Shown one piece after another: positions 1 through 9,346 of a stretch of 64,000 nt of DNA. Source of the stretch: Bacteroidota bacterium (GTDB taxonomy: Bacteria; Bacteroidota; Bacteroidia; Bacteroidales; F082); NCBI GenBank assembly GCA_014382445.1, contig JACNJS010000087.1:1-64000 (forward strand), read 5' to 3'. How positions within the stretch are numbered: position 1 is the first letter of the stretch; every line of letters begins with the position of its first letter. A model generated the notes under the pieces. The model was given only the letters and a program-made list of their open reading frames with translations, made no database searches and was not told the origin of the DNA. The translations under genes and the position numbers were made by a program.

Positions 1-3000
1 AACTTACTGTTTCTCCCAAACATATTGAATCACCTGTACTAATTACAAAGTCACGATCAATCTTAGGTCGAACTGTTAAATTGGTAACTATAACACTATC
101 GCATCCAAATGTATTAGTTTGCAATGTATCGTAGAAGATACCTGAAGCGTAGCGCCATGCGCCCTGTGCATATACTGAGTCGTAATAACATACTGTGATA
201 TCGACTGGTATCTCGTAGGTTGGACGGATGGTTAAGACCATATCATCAATGGAGTCGCAGTTGATAATATTTGATGCAACCATTGTGAGAGTCACAGGAC
301 CTATCTCACTTGGACCTGGAATATATATAGGTTGCTCAACATTAGGATTAACGAATGAGCCAGTTCCACTTGTATACCAAACTATCGTTGCATAATTAGT
401 TGCAAATGCAGAATCTGATGAATTTGCAAAATCATAAGGTTCTCCAATACATGAGTTCTCATCGGAGCCAGCTTGAGCATATGCTCCTGGAATTATAACA
501 AGCTCCATTGTTGATGTATCATTCGCACAAGGTGGAATTCCAACACCTACCAAAGTCATATTAATAGTATCATTCTGAACTGAACCTTCTATTGGATCAG
601 GGAAATAAGTAGGATATAGAATAGTAGAGTCATCAATGGTTCCTAATCCATCAGTATACCAAAATATCGATGAAAAATAATCTGCCGTAGGTAGTATTGT
701 TGATGAGGATAGATCAAAATAAACATCTTCACAGGTTGCTTCATCAGATCCTGCATCTACCTGGCAAGGTGCATTGATAATTAGCTGCTGAACATCATGC
801 TCAGAACATACATCAAGGATCACATCAACTGTATCGGGTGATGTGTAGATATGTGAAGTATTATGTCCCAAACCGGGAGCTGAGCCATCTCCATATGTCC
901 AGTTCCAATCAGTGAAAGTAACAAGATCGCCTGTACCGGTGAAGTTGACAGTATAATCCTGACAACTCGGAGTAGGTATCATGGTAAATCCAATATTTAC
1001 ATCCTGTACATTATGCTGATGGATTGTTGTATCTATACATCCGTTAGCATTAGTATATATTGACAATATATTCAGGTTGCCAGCCTGATTATAAATATGA
1101 GTGACATTTTGCCCTGTAGATGTGTTTCCATCCCCAAACTGCCAATCCCAAGAAATGATATCGCTTGTAATATTAGTTGCATCAAAATTTATTAATTCAC
1201 CCATACAACTTGTGTCGTTAGGTGACATTGTGAAATTAGACTGTGGTAAAGAATTAATATGAACTGTATTAACGTGTGTTTCGTTGCAACTGTTATTATT
1301 TAAGGCAGTTAATGTAACTGTGTAATCACCAGGTGCGAATGCATGAGTAACTAACTGACCTGTATCGAGGACGCCATCACCAAAATCCCAGTACCAGCCT
1401 GTAATTGTGGTGCCTGCATTATCAAAACCACTAAAAGTCAGAGGCAATTCGGCACAAACTGTAGCGTTAGGCAAAATTGTAAAATTAGGCTCAGGTAATG
1501 AATGGATTTGTAATGATGAATTAATTGAAGCCTCACAAGCATTACTATCTGTTACAGTTAATTGTACATTATAAATTCCTTGTGCTCCAAAACTATGATT
1601 AGGGTTTTGAAACGTACTTGTTATTCCATCATCAAAATCCCAAATCCATGAAACGATATTTGGATAACTAATATCATTAAATGCCACTGATTCATTAATA
1701 CAAATTGAATCAGCAGGATAATATGTAAAATCAGCGGTGGGCAAATCATGTATTACAATAATTTGATTCACAGTATCTGAACAATTATTACTATTTATTA
1801 CAATTAAAGTAACTATGTAATTTCCCGATGATGAATATAAGTGATTCACATTTTGACCGGTATTTGAAGGTGAACCATCGCCAAAATCCCAACTCCAATT
1901 TGTAATTGAGGTAGTACCGTAACCACTAAAGTTAAGTAATGAACCAACACAAGAAGAAGATGAAGGGGACACATTAATTCCAGCAGCTGGAATAGTATCA
2001 ATAGTTAAGGTCATGGAGGATGTGTCGTTAGGGCAAGGGTATGAACCATAGGCAATTAATGAAAGACTTATATCTCCAAGCTCAGTTCCTAATGGTATAT
2101 ATTCTGGATGCAAAATACTTGAGTCGCTAAATGCACCAAGCCCTCCAAACCATAATAATGAATCATAATTAGTAGCATTAGGAAGAATATTGCAATTTGT
2201 AAAACTAAAGGTTTCTAGCTGACAAACCGATTCGTTAGAACCAGAATATGAGAATGCTCCCTCCTGAACAGTCAGCTCCATTGTATCGTACGATGAACAA
2301 TGTCCAAAGCTGGCTTCAACATCATAGAACCCACTTGCATTTATTGCAATTGATTGAGTTGTTTGGCCTGTGCTCCATAAATAGTTAGAAAATCCCATAC
2401 CTGCATCGAGTGTTACAAAATTGCCTGAACAAATAATAGTATCATTACCTATGTTAACGGTGTTTCTGAAAAAAGAAATGTTAACAGTATCATATCCTGC
2501 ACACCCATTAGTATCAATAACCTCAACCCAATAGGTTCCATTATTATAAACAGTAAATAAAGAGTCAGAACTACCATCCTGCCAAAGATAGGCAGCAAAA
2601 TTATTACCGGCATGAAGTAAAATTGAATCTACAAAACAGTACAAGGAATCGCTACCAAGATTAATATTTACCGACGGAAAATAGCTAACTGTAATGGAAT
2701 CAGTAGTGCTGCAACCATTACTATTAGTAACTGTTACCCAATAAACACCTGTTTGGGTTACTGTAAACAGCTCATTTACTGAGTTATCCTGCCATAAATA
2801 TAAAGAATACCCTGTTCCCGGATCAAGCAATAGTGATGCTCCCTGGCACAAAGTAGTATCGTTTCCTATGTTTATCTGAGGTACATTATGAATGGTAACT
2901 TCGGTAGTGACATCCTGAGAATATCCTCCATTAAAAACAACAGAAGCTGTTACTATGAAATTGCCTGGTGCTGTAAACATATGACCGGGTTGAGGTTCGG

Positions 3001-4240
3001 TTGATGTATTGTTGGAACCGGAAGCCGGATCCCCAAAATTCCATGTTACAGATTGAATAGAATCGGACGTAGTTATATCAAAATAAGTAGTATCTCCATA
3101 GCAATCATTCTGATAAGTTATTGTTGCAGAGAAATAACTTTGGATAAATGAGGGCAAACCTAGCCTGCCTGCCTTTCCATCAAGATACACACCATCATGT
3201 ACAAAATTGCAGGCAATACCTAACACATTTGGATTATTTATAACTCCAAGATAACTATGAAAATCCAGTGAAGTATAGATTTTTTCATCCGGACCAACCT
3301 GAAGTGCGCCCAACTCATAAAGTGCTGAAGTTCCAACAGATGTTGCTGAATTTATTATATCATTTGGTGTACCTGCATTCAGATTAATCTGAAATACCTC
3401 AGCTTGATTTCGGATTACTCCAAGGTAGAGCCTTGACTCATCCGGTGAAAACTCTAATCCATAGGCAAAAGCATAATTATTAAATGTAATTGGATTTGAA
3501 ACCTGACCTGAACTCCTACTAAAATCTAGCATTTCAAATAAAGCCAAGGTTCCATGTATCGCGCATGCTATATAATTTCCCATTGGAGAAATCTTCATAT
3601 AGCCAACATAATTTGATGACGGAGCCCCATGAATTGTACCAATATTACTTATAACAGGTGATGAACTAACTCCAACCGAAGTAACAAGGAATGAACAAAA
3701 AGCGTTTGAATTTCTTTCATGTGTTACTACCCAGACATCATTGCCGTTTGAATGTGATGTGGCTGTAATTTTTTCAACAACTGGTTGATAAAGCAGAACA
3801 TTCTTAGTTATTACACTACCTAAACCACTATTAAGACTAATATCAACTATAGAATAATATAATTCTCCATTTGCATCAATAGCCGAGGGTACTGTAAATA
3901 TGTAATACAATGTGTCTGACCCCGGTTTAGGAACAATAATTGCGGACTGTGTTGAAGAAAAATCACCCAAAAGACCTGTACCATTATCCATTATTTGGTG
4001 ATTACTATTCCAAACCGTAGTTCCTTCAGTGTAAAACAAAATGTTGCCAAGTGAATCTGAAACTGATGCACACCCCTCCCTTGTAGCTAAGGCACCATCA
4101 ATAATGGCAACCGGTGATCCAGAATTAAAATCAACACCTGCATTATCCCCAAAATACCAGATATTTGCTTCATTCTGAGCATAACAATTATTAATTAAAA
4201 AGAAATAAAAAAGGATTAATAATAATTTTGCGCTTTTCAT
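1..4240 (-). CDS. Giant PKD/Ig-repeat secreted surface protein, C-terminus outside window
   Basis: The frame is open from an ATG at 4240 to the left edge, about 1413 codons without a stop; the ORF track omits it because no stop lies in the window. Residues 1-22 form a signal peptide ending in CYAQ. Residues about 25-370 look like the beta-propeller-like module (NIWYFGDNAGVDF, TQSAIIVPKPGS) that often begins gliding/T9SS-associated repeat proteins. A PKD-like domain follows near 375 (SVTWNFGDP), then three NDTTLC-type Ig-like repeats (about 457-655), a SNESVC-type module, five tandem PKD domains (about 750-1155, each with W-FGDG or a close variant), two further GSDE-C modules (about 1157-1340) and a final repeat. 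This is the usual make-up of huge adhesin-like T9SS substrates. The sorting domain would lie beyond the edge, so export by T9SS is inferred. No promoter box was seen upstream. Confidence 0.88.
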   Translation of the reverse strand, partial: MKSAKLLLILFYFFLINNCYAQNEANIWYFGDNAGVDFNSGSPVAIIDGALATREGCASVSDSLGNILFYTEGTTVWNSNHQIMDNGTGLLGDFSSTQSAIIVPKPGSDTLYYIFTVPSAIDANGELYYSIVDISLNSGLGSVITKNVLLYQPVVEKITATSHSNGNDVWVVTHERNSNAFCSFLVTSVGVSSSPVISNIGTIHGAPSSNYVGYMKISPMGNYIACAIHGTLALFEMLDFSRSSGQVSNPITFNNYAFAYGLEFSPDESRLYLGVIRNQAEVFQINLNAGTPNDIINSATSVGTSALYELGALQVGPDEKIYTSLDFHSYLGVINNPNVLGIACNFVHDGVYLDGKAGRLGLPSFIQSYFSATITYQNDCYGDTTYFDITTSDSIQSVTWNFGDPASGSNNTSTEPQPGHMFTAPGNFIVTASVVFNGGYSQDVTTEVTIHNVPQINIGNDTTLCQGASLLLDPGTGYSLYLWQDNSVNELFTVTQTGVYWVTVTNSNGCSTTDSITVSYFPSVNINLGSDSLYCFVDSILLHAGNNFAAYLWQDGSSDSLFTVYNNGTYWVEVIDTNGCAGYDTVNISFFRNTVNIGNDTIICSGNFVTLDAGMGFSNYLWSTGQTTQSIAINASGFYDVEASFGHCSSYDTMELTVQEGAFSYSGSNESVCQLETFSFTNCNILPNATNYDSLLWFGGLGAFSDSSILHPEYIPLGTELGDISLSLIAYGSYPCPNDTSSMTLTIDTIPAAGINVSPSSSSCVGSLLNFSGYGTTSITNWSWDFGDGSPSNTGQNVNHLYSSSGNYIVTLIVINSNNCSDTVNQIIVIHDLPTADFTYYPADSICINESVAFNDISYPNIVSWIWDFDDGITSTFQNPNHSFGAQGIYNVQLTVTDSNACEASINSSLQIHSLPEPNFTILPNATVCAELPLTFSGFDNAGTTITGWYWDFGDGVLDTGQLVTHAFAPGDYTVTLTALNNNSCNETHVNTVHINSLPQSNFTMSPNDTSCMGELINFDATNITSDIISWDWQFGDGNTSTGQNVTHIYNQAGNLNILSIYTNANGCIDTTIHQHNVQDVNIGFTMIPTPSCQDYTVNFTGTGDLVTFTDWNWTYGDGSAPGLGHNTSHIYTSPDTVDVILDVCSEHDVQQLIINAPCQVDAGSDEATCEDVYFDLSSSTILPTADYFSSIFWYTDGLGTIDDSTILYPTYFPDPIEGSVQNDTINMTLVGVGIPPCANDTSTMELVIIPGAYAQAGSDENSCIGEPYDFANSSDSAFATNYATIVWYTSGTGSFVNPNVEQPIYIPGPSEIGPVTLTMVASNIINCDSIDDMVLTIRPTYEIPVDITVCYYDSVYAQGAWRYASGIFYDTLQTNTFGCDSVIVTNLTVRPKIDRDFVISTGDSICLGETVS

Positions 4241-4620
4241 TTGTGATTAATTACATGGTATGCTTTTACAATAGGTTAAGGTTAAAATTTTATTTAAAAA
4301 GACTTGAAAGAAGTTGTTTTGGTTGTAAAATGTTTTACATAAATTTCTTTAAATTTTTTGCTAATTGGCAGGTGAAGATAATAAAAACTTCGCTACTAAG
4401 TAAGTATTAATGTTATATACTTGGCAGATAGGTTAATAATTAATTAGAAATCAGTAATTTATTTTTAAATAAAATTACTAAGATATTTTATTAAGTAGAG
4501 AATTTTGCTTTGAATTTGAAATTTTCTTTTAAATCAAAACACGACAATTTCCTTATGAAGTTATTACCCAAAAAATGCCCATGAACCTCTTTTTCCTTAA
4601 TTTTGTCAACAAATTTTTCC
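4241..4620. other. Divergent AT-rich intergenic region, no gene seen
   Basis: This 380-bp gap separates the leftward PKD gene from rightward wecB. The 60-codon ORF in the track (4228-4410) overlaps the PKD start and resembles nothing. The only structure noticed is a short AT-rich inverted repeat, AGTAATTT (4453-4460) with AAATTACT (4472-4479). No exact TAnnTTTG box was found on either strand. Confidence 0.6.
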
Positions 4621-5718
4621 ATGAAGAAAATAATTTCTGTAGTTGGTGCAAGACCCAACTTTATAAAGATAGCTCCGATTCACAGGTCGTTTCAAAAGTA
4701 TAACGAAGATATAAGTCATATGATTTGTCATACCGGTCAGCATTTCGATGCAAAAATGTCGAAGATATTTTTTGATGAGCTTCAAATGCCAAAGCCCCAC
4801 TTTTACTTGGGTATAGGTGGAGGCAGCCATGCAGTTCAAACTGCAAGGATAATGATTGAATTTGAGAAGATATTGCTCAATGAGAAACCTGATTTGGTTA
4901 TGGTTCCCGGCGATGTGAACTCAACACTAGCTGCAAGCTTAGTTGCTGCAAAGCTTCATATTCCGGTGGCCCATGTTGAAGCAGGGCTGCGGAGTTTTGA
5001 CCGAAGAATGCCCGAGGAAGTTAATAGAGTTTTGACCGATGAAATATCTGATTATCTTTTTGTTACTGAGAAAAGCGGTTCTGCCAATCTTAAAAATGAA
5101 GGAATTGATAGTTCAAAAGTGTATTTTACCGGCAACGTTATGATTGACAGTTTGGTGAACTTTTTGCCAATTATTAACAATTCAACAATAACAGATAAAC
5201 TGTTGTTAGATCAAGGGAAATTTGTTCTGGCTACTTTTCATCGGCCATCCAATGTAGATGAGGAAGAAAATCTTTCACAACTAATTGATACAATTAATGA
5301 AATAAGTACCGAAAGAAAAGTTGTTTTCCCAATTCATCCTCGTACCCGAAACAATATTGATAAATTTGGTTTATCAGGCAAACTTGGTAAAAACGTAATT
5401 ATTTTAGACCCCATAGGATATATTGACTTCCTCTCATTAACAAAAAAGGCGGAGTTAGTAGTGACTGACAGCGGAGGTATCCAGGAGGAAACTACATTTC
5501 TTGGCATCCAGTGCATTACCGTTAGAGATAGCACCGAAAGACCAATCACAAGTGAAATAGGTACAAACCATATGATTGGAACAGATTTCCAGAAGGTAGT
5601 TGTTGCTGCAAAGTTAATTTTGGGTGGACGAATTAAAAACGGTCGTATTCCTGAACTATGGGACGGAAAGGCATCGGAACGGATCGTTGAAATAGTTTAT
5701 AAATCGATTTGTAAATAA
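4621..5718 (+). CDS. wecB: UDP-N-acetylglucosamine 2-epimerase (non-hydrolysing)
   Basis: The enzyme interconverts UDP-GlcNAc and UDP-ManNAc in the cytoplasm, supplying ManNAc-type sugars for surface polysaccharide. It shows the family motifs VGARPNFIK at the N-terminus, HTGQH, PGDVNSTLA, HVEAGLRSFDRRMPEEVNR and the C-terminal DSGGIQEE that binds the nucleotide. The length of 365 aa is normal. The track starts at a TTG (4603); the ATG at 4621 is preferred because family members begin MKK-ISVVGARP. It is the first gene of a rightward group, and the glycosyltransferase starts 8 bases after its stop. An equivalent sugar 2-epimerase specificity cannot be excluded. Confidence 0.93.
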   Translation: MKKIISVVGARPNFIKIAPIHRSFQKYNEDISHMICHTGQHFDAKMSKIFFDELQMPKPHFYLGIGGGSHAVQTARIMIEFEKILLNEKPDLVMVPGDVNSTLAASLVAAKLHIPVAHVEAGLRSFDRRMPEEVNRVLTDEISDYLFVTEKSGSANLKNEGIDSSKVYFTGNVMIDSLVNFLPIINNSTITDKLLLDQGKFVLATFHRPSNVDEEENLSQLIDTINEISTERKVVFPIHPRTRNNIDKFGLSGKLGKNVIILDPIGYIDFLSLTKKAELVVTDSGGIQEETTFLGIQCITVRDSTERPITSEIGTNHMIGTDFQKVVVAAKLILGGRIKNGRIPELWDGKASERIVEIVYKSICK

Positions 5719-5726
5719 GATGTGAT

Positions 5727-6890
5727 ATGAATATTTTGATGGTTCTTGAGCATGAATTTCCACCCGATATTAGGGTAGAAAATGAAATTGAAGCACTAAC
5801 CGGAGCCGGACATCAGGTACATATTGCATGTACTACAATGAAAAACAAACCTATTGAAGATACTTATCAAAAGGCAACAATTCATCGTAAACCGATCTCA
5901 AAATTTATTCATAAAACAAGTGTTGGAGCTTTAAGTTTTCCTTTTTATTTTAATTTCTGGCGTTCATTTTTAAGAAAATTATTTAAAAAATATAATTTTA
6001 ATGCAATTCATATACATGATCTACCTTTGGCCAGAGTGGGATATGAATTTGCTAAAAAACATGAGGCAAAAATCACACTTGACTTGCATGAAAATTGGCC
6101 TGCTTTATTAAGCATTTCAACTCATACTCAAACTATACTTGGTAAGTTGCTCTCTAACAATAATCATTGGGTAAAATATGAAAGAAAATATTGCCAACTT
6201 ACTGATAATGTAATTGTTGTAGCAGATGAAGCCAAAAAGAGATTAGTTGATTTATTTATTGATCCAAAAAAAATAATAATAGTCTCAAACACTCTCAACC
6301 TTAAGGGCTTTGAGATTCCGGAATCATCACCAGACCCTGAATTTATTACATTACTGTATGCTGGTGGAATTAATAAACATCGTGGATTACAATATGTGAT
6401 TCAAGGAGTTAAACTCTTGGAAGGATTAAATAAAAAGTTGCGTGTCTGGGTCTTGGGAACTGGATCATATATAAATGAACTTAAGAAAATTGCTGAGATT
6501 GCAGGCGTAGAGGACAAAATATTTTTTGAGGGGTGGAAAAACTACACTGAAATGCAAACTTATAGCGGGAAAAGCAACTATTGTCTAATACCTCATCTAA
6601 AAAACGATCATACTGATTCAACGATTCCGCATAAAATTTTTCAATATATGTATGCTGGAAAACCAATGCTGGTTTCCGATTGTGAGCCATTAAAACGAAT
6701 AGTTGAAGAAACAAAAAGTGGATTAGTCTACAAGTTTGATTGTCCAGAAGATTTTGCATGCAAATTAAAAGAATTAGTTAAAAATGATTGGTATTCCTCT
6801 GTTGAATTTGTTAATAATAATAAAAATATAATTATAGAAAAATATAACTGGGATGAAGAATCAGTAAAATTGTTAAAGATATATTCTTAA
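5727..6890 (+). CDS. Glycosyltransferase family 4 protein
   Basis: This is a GT-B fold glycosyltransferase that would move a sugar from a nucleotide donor onto a growing surface glycan. The N-terminus (MNILMVLEHEFPPDIRVENE) is the typical GT4 acceptor-side start with the glycine-poor 'PPDIRVE' signature, and the C-terminal half carries GGINKHRGLQYVIQG and HKIFQYMYAGKPMLVSD, the donor-binding region. The usual E-x7-E motif is degenerate (a lysine/isoleucine precedes the F-x-YMYAGKP segment), as in some subfamilies. At 387 aa the length is normal. It lies 8 bases after wecB and 1 base before the FkbM gene, so co-transcription is likely. The sugar and acceptor are unknown. Confidence 0.85.
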   Translation: MNILMVLEHEFPPDIRVENEIEALTGAGHQVHIACTTMKNKPIEDTYQKATIHRKPISKFIHKTSVGALSFPFYFNFWRSFLRKLFKKYNFNAIHIHDLPLARVGYEFAKKHEAKITLDLHENWPALLSISTHTQTILGKLLSNNNHWVKYERKYCQLTDNVIVVADEAKKRLVDLFIDPKKIIIVSNTLNLKGFEIPESSPDPEFITLLYAGGINKHRGLQYVIQGVKLLEGLNKKLRVWVLGTGSYINELKKIAEIAGVEDKIFFEGWKNYTEMQTYSGKSNYCLIPHLKNDHTDSTIPHKIFQYMYAGKPMLVSDCEPLKRIVEETKSGLVYKFDCPEDFACKLKELVKNDWYSSVEFVNNNKNIIIEKYNWDEESVKLLKIYS

Positions 6891-6891
6891 C

Positions 6892-7806
6892 ATGAAAACG
6901 ATTTTTTATAAAATAATTTATTGGCATCCCGTTAATAAGTTAATTAGGGTGACTTTAATAATTGTACATTATTTAAGAATCACAAAATTAAAAATACCCC
7001 CTTCAGGGAAAATTTCAGTTTCTTTGCCTGAAGGTAAAAGAGTTATTATAGAAACCAACCAAACAAGTTATCTTACAAATGTGATTTGCTGGAAGGGAGT
7101 ATTTGCTTTTGAGTATTCAAGAATATTTTATGATTTAATAAGAGAGATGAGTGTTTTTATTGATATAGGGGCGAATATTGGCTTCTATTCTTTACTTGCA
7201 GTAAAGGCAAGTGAAAATATTAAGGTTTATGCTATTGAGCCTGCTACAGGTCCATTTATTTTCCTTCAAAAGAATATTGAATTAAACAAAGAAAATGCTC
7301 GAGTTAACTCCTATAAAATAGCCCTTTCAGATACTATAAGTTCCATAGACTTTTATGAACATAAAAATCCAAAATACAGATATCTAAATTATAATTTAGG
7401 GGGCATCAGTTCTGAAGTAAATACAACTCAATCAAATAATCTGATAAAAACCAAAGTCGATTCTACAACTTTGGATTACTTTGCAAAAAATAACTTGAAA
7501 GAAGCGGTTGATTTAATAAAAATTGATACTGAAGGGACTGAAAGCCGGATTCTTGAGAATGCATGTGAAATTTTAGAGAAAATAAGACCTATAATAATTT
7601 GTGAAACTTTATACAATAAAATAGAGTTCAAATTAGACTTCTTGATGAAAAATCACGATTATTTATTTTTTAATTATATGGATAACAGATTAGTTAAAGT
7701 GGATACCATAATTAGAGATGAAGATAATGGAGTTCGGGATTGTTTTTTTGTACCAAAAGAAAAAGAATATCTTATTACAAAATATCTTAAACGCGAATGG
7801 GCTTAA
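6892..7806 (+). CDS. FkbM family methyltransferase
   Basis: A SAM-dependent O-methyltransferase of the FkbM family, which in polysaccharide clusters usually caps or decorates sugars. The SAM-binding motif I is DIGANIGFYSLLAVKAS at about residues 92-108, followed by the acidic motif II AIEP and the FkbM-typical LIKIDTEGTE near residue 207. The 304-aa length fits. The first 35 residues are hydrophobic and basic, and could associate with the membrane. Its 3' end overlaps the flippase start by 10 bases, so the two are translationally linked. The methylated substrate is not evident from sequence. Confidence 0.85.
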   Translation: MKTIFYKIIYWHPVNKLIRVTLIIVHYLRITKLKIPPSGKISVSLPEGKRVIIETNQTSYLTNVICWKGVFAFEYSRIFYDLIREMSVFIDIGANIGFYSLLAVKASENIKVYAIEPATGPFIFLQKNIELNKENARVNSYKIALSDTISSIDFYEHKNPKYRYLNYNLGGISSEVNTTQSNNLIKTKVDSTTLDYFAKNNLKEAVDLIKIDTEGTESRILENACEILEKIRPIIICETLYNKIEFKLDFLMKNHDYLFFNYMDNRLVKVDTIIRDEDNGVRDCFFVPKEKEYLITKYLKREWA

Positions 7807-9281
7807 TTCAAAAACAAAGCATATCTGGAACCATATACTCCTATGTAGGTGTAGTTCTTGGTTTTGTTGCCACAGCTATTTTATATCCACGCATATTTTC
7901 AACCGAAGAGGTTGGTTTGTTGAGAATTTTGGTTTCATACTCGGTATTGTTCTCGCAGTTTGCCGGACTTGGCATCAATACAATAACTGTCAGACTTTTT
8001 CCTTATTTCAGAGATTACGAACGTAAGCACCACGGTTATTTAGGGCTTGCATTGCTTGTTTCGATGATAGGCCTTATAATTTCTGTTTCTGCCTTTATCC
8101 TTCTTAAAACTTTAATATTGGGCGGCGACAAAGAAGGGGCAGATTTACTCACAAAATACTACTACTATATAGTTCCGCTGATAGTATTTACCCTTCTATT
8201 CAATGTTTTTGATACTTATTACAGGGTACTGTATAATGCTGTAAAAGGCATTATTTACAAAGAAGTGGTTCAACGTACCCTGATTCTTTTAGTAGTTATC
8301 CTTTTTTACTTTGAAACTATCGATTTTCACAATGCAGTAATACTTTATACAATTGCCCTAATATCTCCTACCATTCTGCTTTTCCTATCATTGATTTATA
8401 ATAAACAGCTTTTTCTTACTCCCAATATAAATTTTATTGACAAAAAGCTTTCGCGCGAAATGATGAGTGTTGGGGTTTTTGGAGTGATTGCAAGTTTTTC
8501 GGGTGTTTTGGTGTTAAATATTGATGTGATAATGGTTGAAAGGATGCTCGGGTTAAGCGATGCCGGTATTTATTCAATTACCTTCTTTTTCGGTACACTT
8601 ATATTAGTGCCAATGCGTACTATGGGTAAGATTAGCTCGGTTGTTATTGCCGATGCCTGGAAAATAAATGACCTTAACCTTATAAACCAGATATATAAAA
8701 AGAGTAGTATAAGTCTTAGCATTGTCGGCTTACTGCTTTTTATTGGCATATGGGGTAATATCGATAATGTTTTTCATATAATCCCTTCGGAGTATCTCCC
8801 TGGGAAGTATGTTATTTTAATTATCGGCATAGCCAACTTAATCGACATTGCACTTGGTGTAAGCCCTCACATTATTGTTAATTCAAAGCATTATCGCTAC
8901 CTTTCTTACTTCCTTATTATTTTTACTGCTCTTATCATAATTTCAAATTTGCTCTTAATTCCAATTTACGGGATTGTTGGAGCAGCCATTGCAACCTTAA
9001 TTTCAAAATTTATTTATAGTCTTATCAATTATATTTTCCTGTATCGTGCCTATCGTCTTCAGCCATTTACTTCTAAAACAATAATACTTTATATCATAGG
9101 TGCTTTTGCCTATGGAGCATCGTTACTGTTACCTGAACAGACTAATTACATCGTTGATATTTTCATCAGAAGCAGTTTTATTTTGGTAATATTCTCGCTC
9201 CCTGTCTATTTTTTAAATGTCTCGGAGGATATTAATCAAAAGGCTGATGCAGTTTTAAAAAGCCTGTTCAAGGTGAGGTAA
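7797..9281 (+). CDS. Wzx-like polysaccharide flippase (MOP superfamily)
   Basis: A multi-pass inner-membrane protein of 494 aa with about 12-14 predicted hydrophobic segments spread over the whole length. It starts MGLIQKQSISGTIYSYVGVV, the pattern typical of oligosaccharide flippases of Bacteroidota, where a first helix carries G-x-I-x-Y-x-G. Family members move undecaprenyl-linked repeat units or lipid-linked sugars across the inner membrane. It overlaps the FkbM methyltransferase by 10 bases and ends the tightly spaced wecB-GT-FkbM-flippase block; gpsA follows after 65 bases. No Wzy polymerase or initiating transferase is in the window, so the glycan pathway is incomplete here. Confidence 0.85.
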   Translation: MGLIQKQSISGTIYSYVGVVLGFVATAILYPRIFSTEEVGLLRILVSYSVLFSQFAGLGINTITVRLFPYFRDYERKHHGYLGLALLVSMIGLIISVSAFILLKTLILGGDKEGADLLTKYYYYIVPLIVFTLLFNVFDTYYRVLYNAVKGIIYKEVVQRTLILLVVILFYFETIDFHNAVILYTIALISPTILLFLSLIYNKQLFLTPNINFIDKKLSREMMSVGVFGVIASFSGVLVLNIDVIMVERMLGLSDAGIYSITFFFGTLILVPMRTMGKISSVVIADAWKINDLNLINQIYKKSSISLSIVGLLLFIGIWGNIDNVFHIIPSEYLPGKYVILIIGIANLIDIALGVSPHIIVNSKHYRYLSYFLIIFTALIIISNLLLIPIYGIVGAAIATLISKFIYSLINYIFLYRAYRLQPFTSKTIILYIIGAFAYGASLLLPEQTNYIVDIFIRSSFILVIFSLPVYFLNVSEDINQKADAVLKSLFKVR

Positions 9282-9346
9282 CAGTTAAACCGATTTTGCA
9301 TATATAAATAATTTGTTAATTTTACTTTTTATCAGAAAATTATATT

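Noticed and set aside
4228-4410. 60-codon ORF in the PKD-wecB gap
   Set aside because: It overlaps the PKD start codon, is made of an AT-rich run of Phe, Lys and Asn, and matches no known family or usual start context.
4453-4479. AT-rich inverted repeat AGTAATTT/AAATTACT
   Set aside because: An 8-bp stem in very AT-rich DNA is expected by chance, and no gene lies in a suitable place to be terminated.
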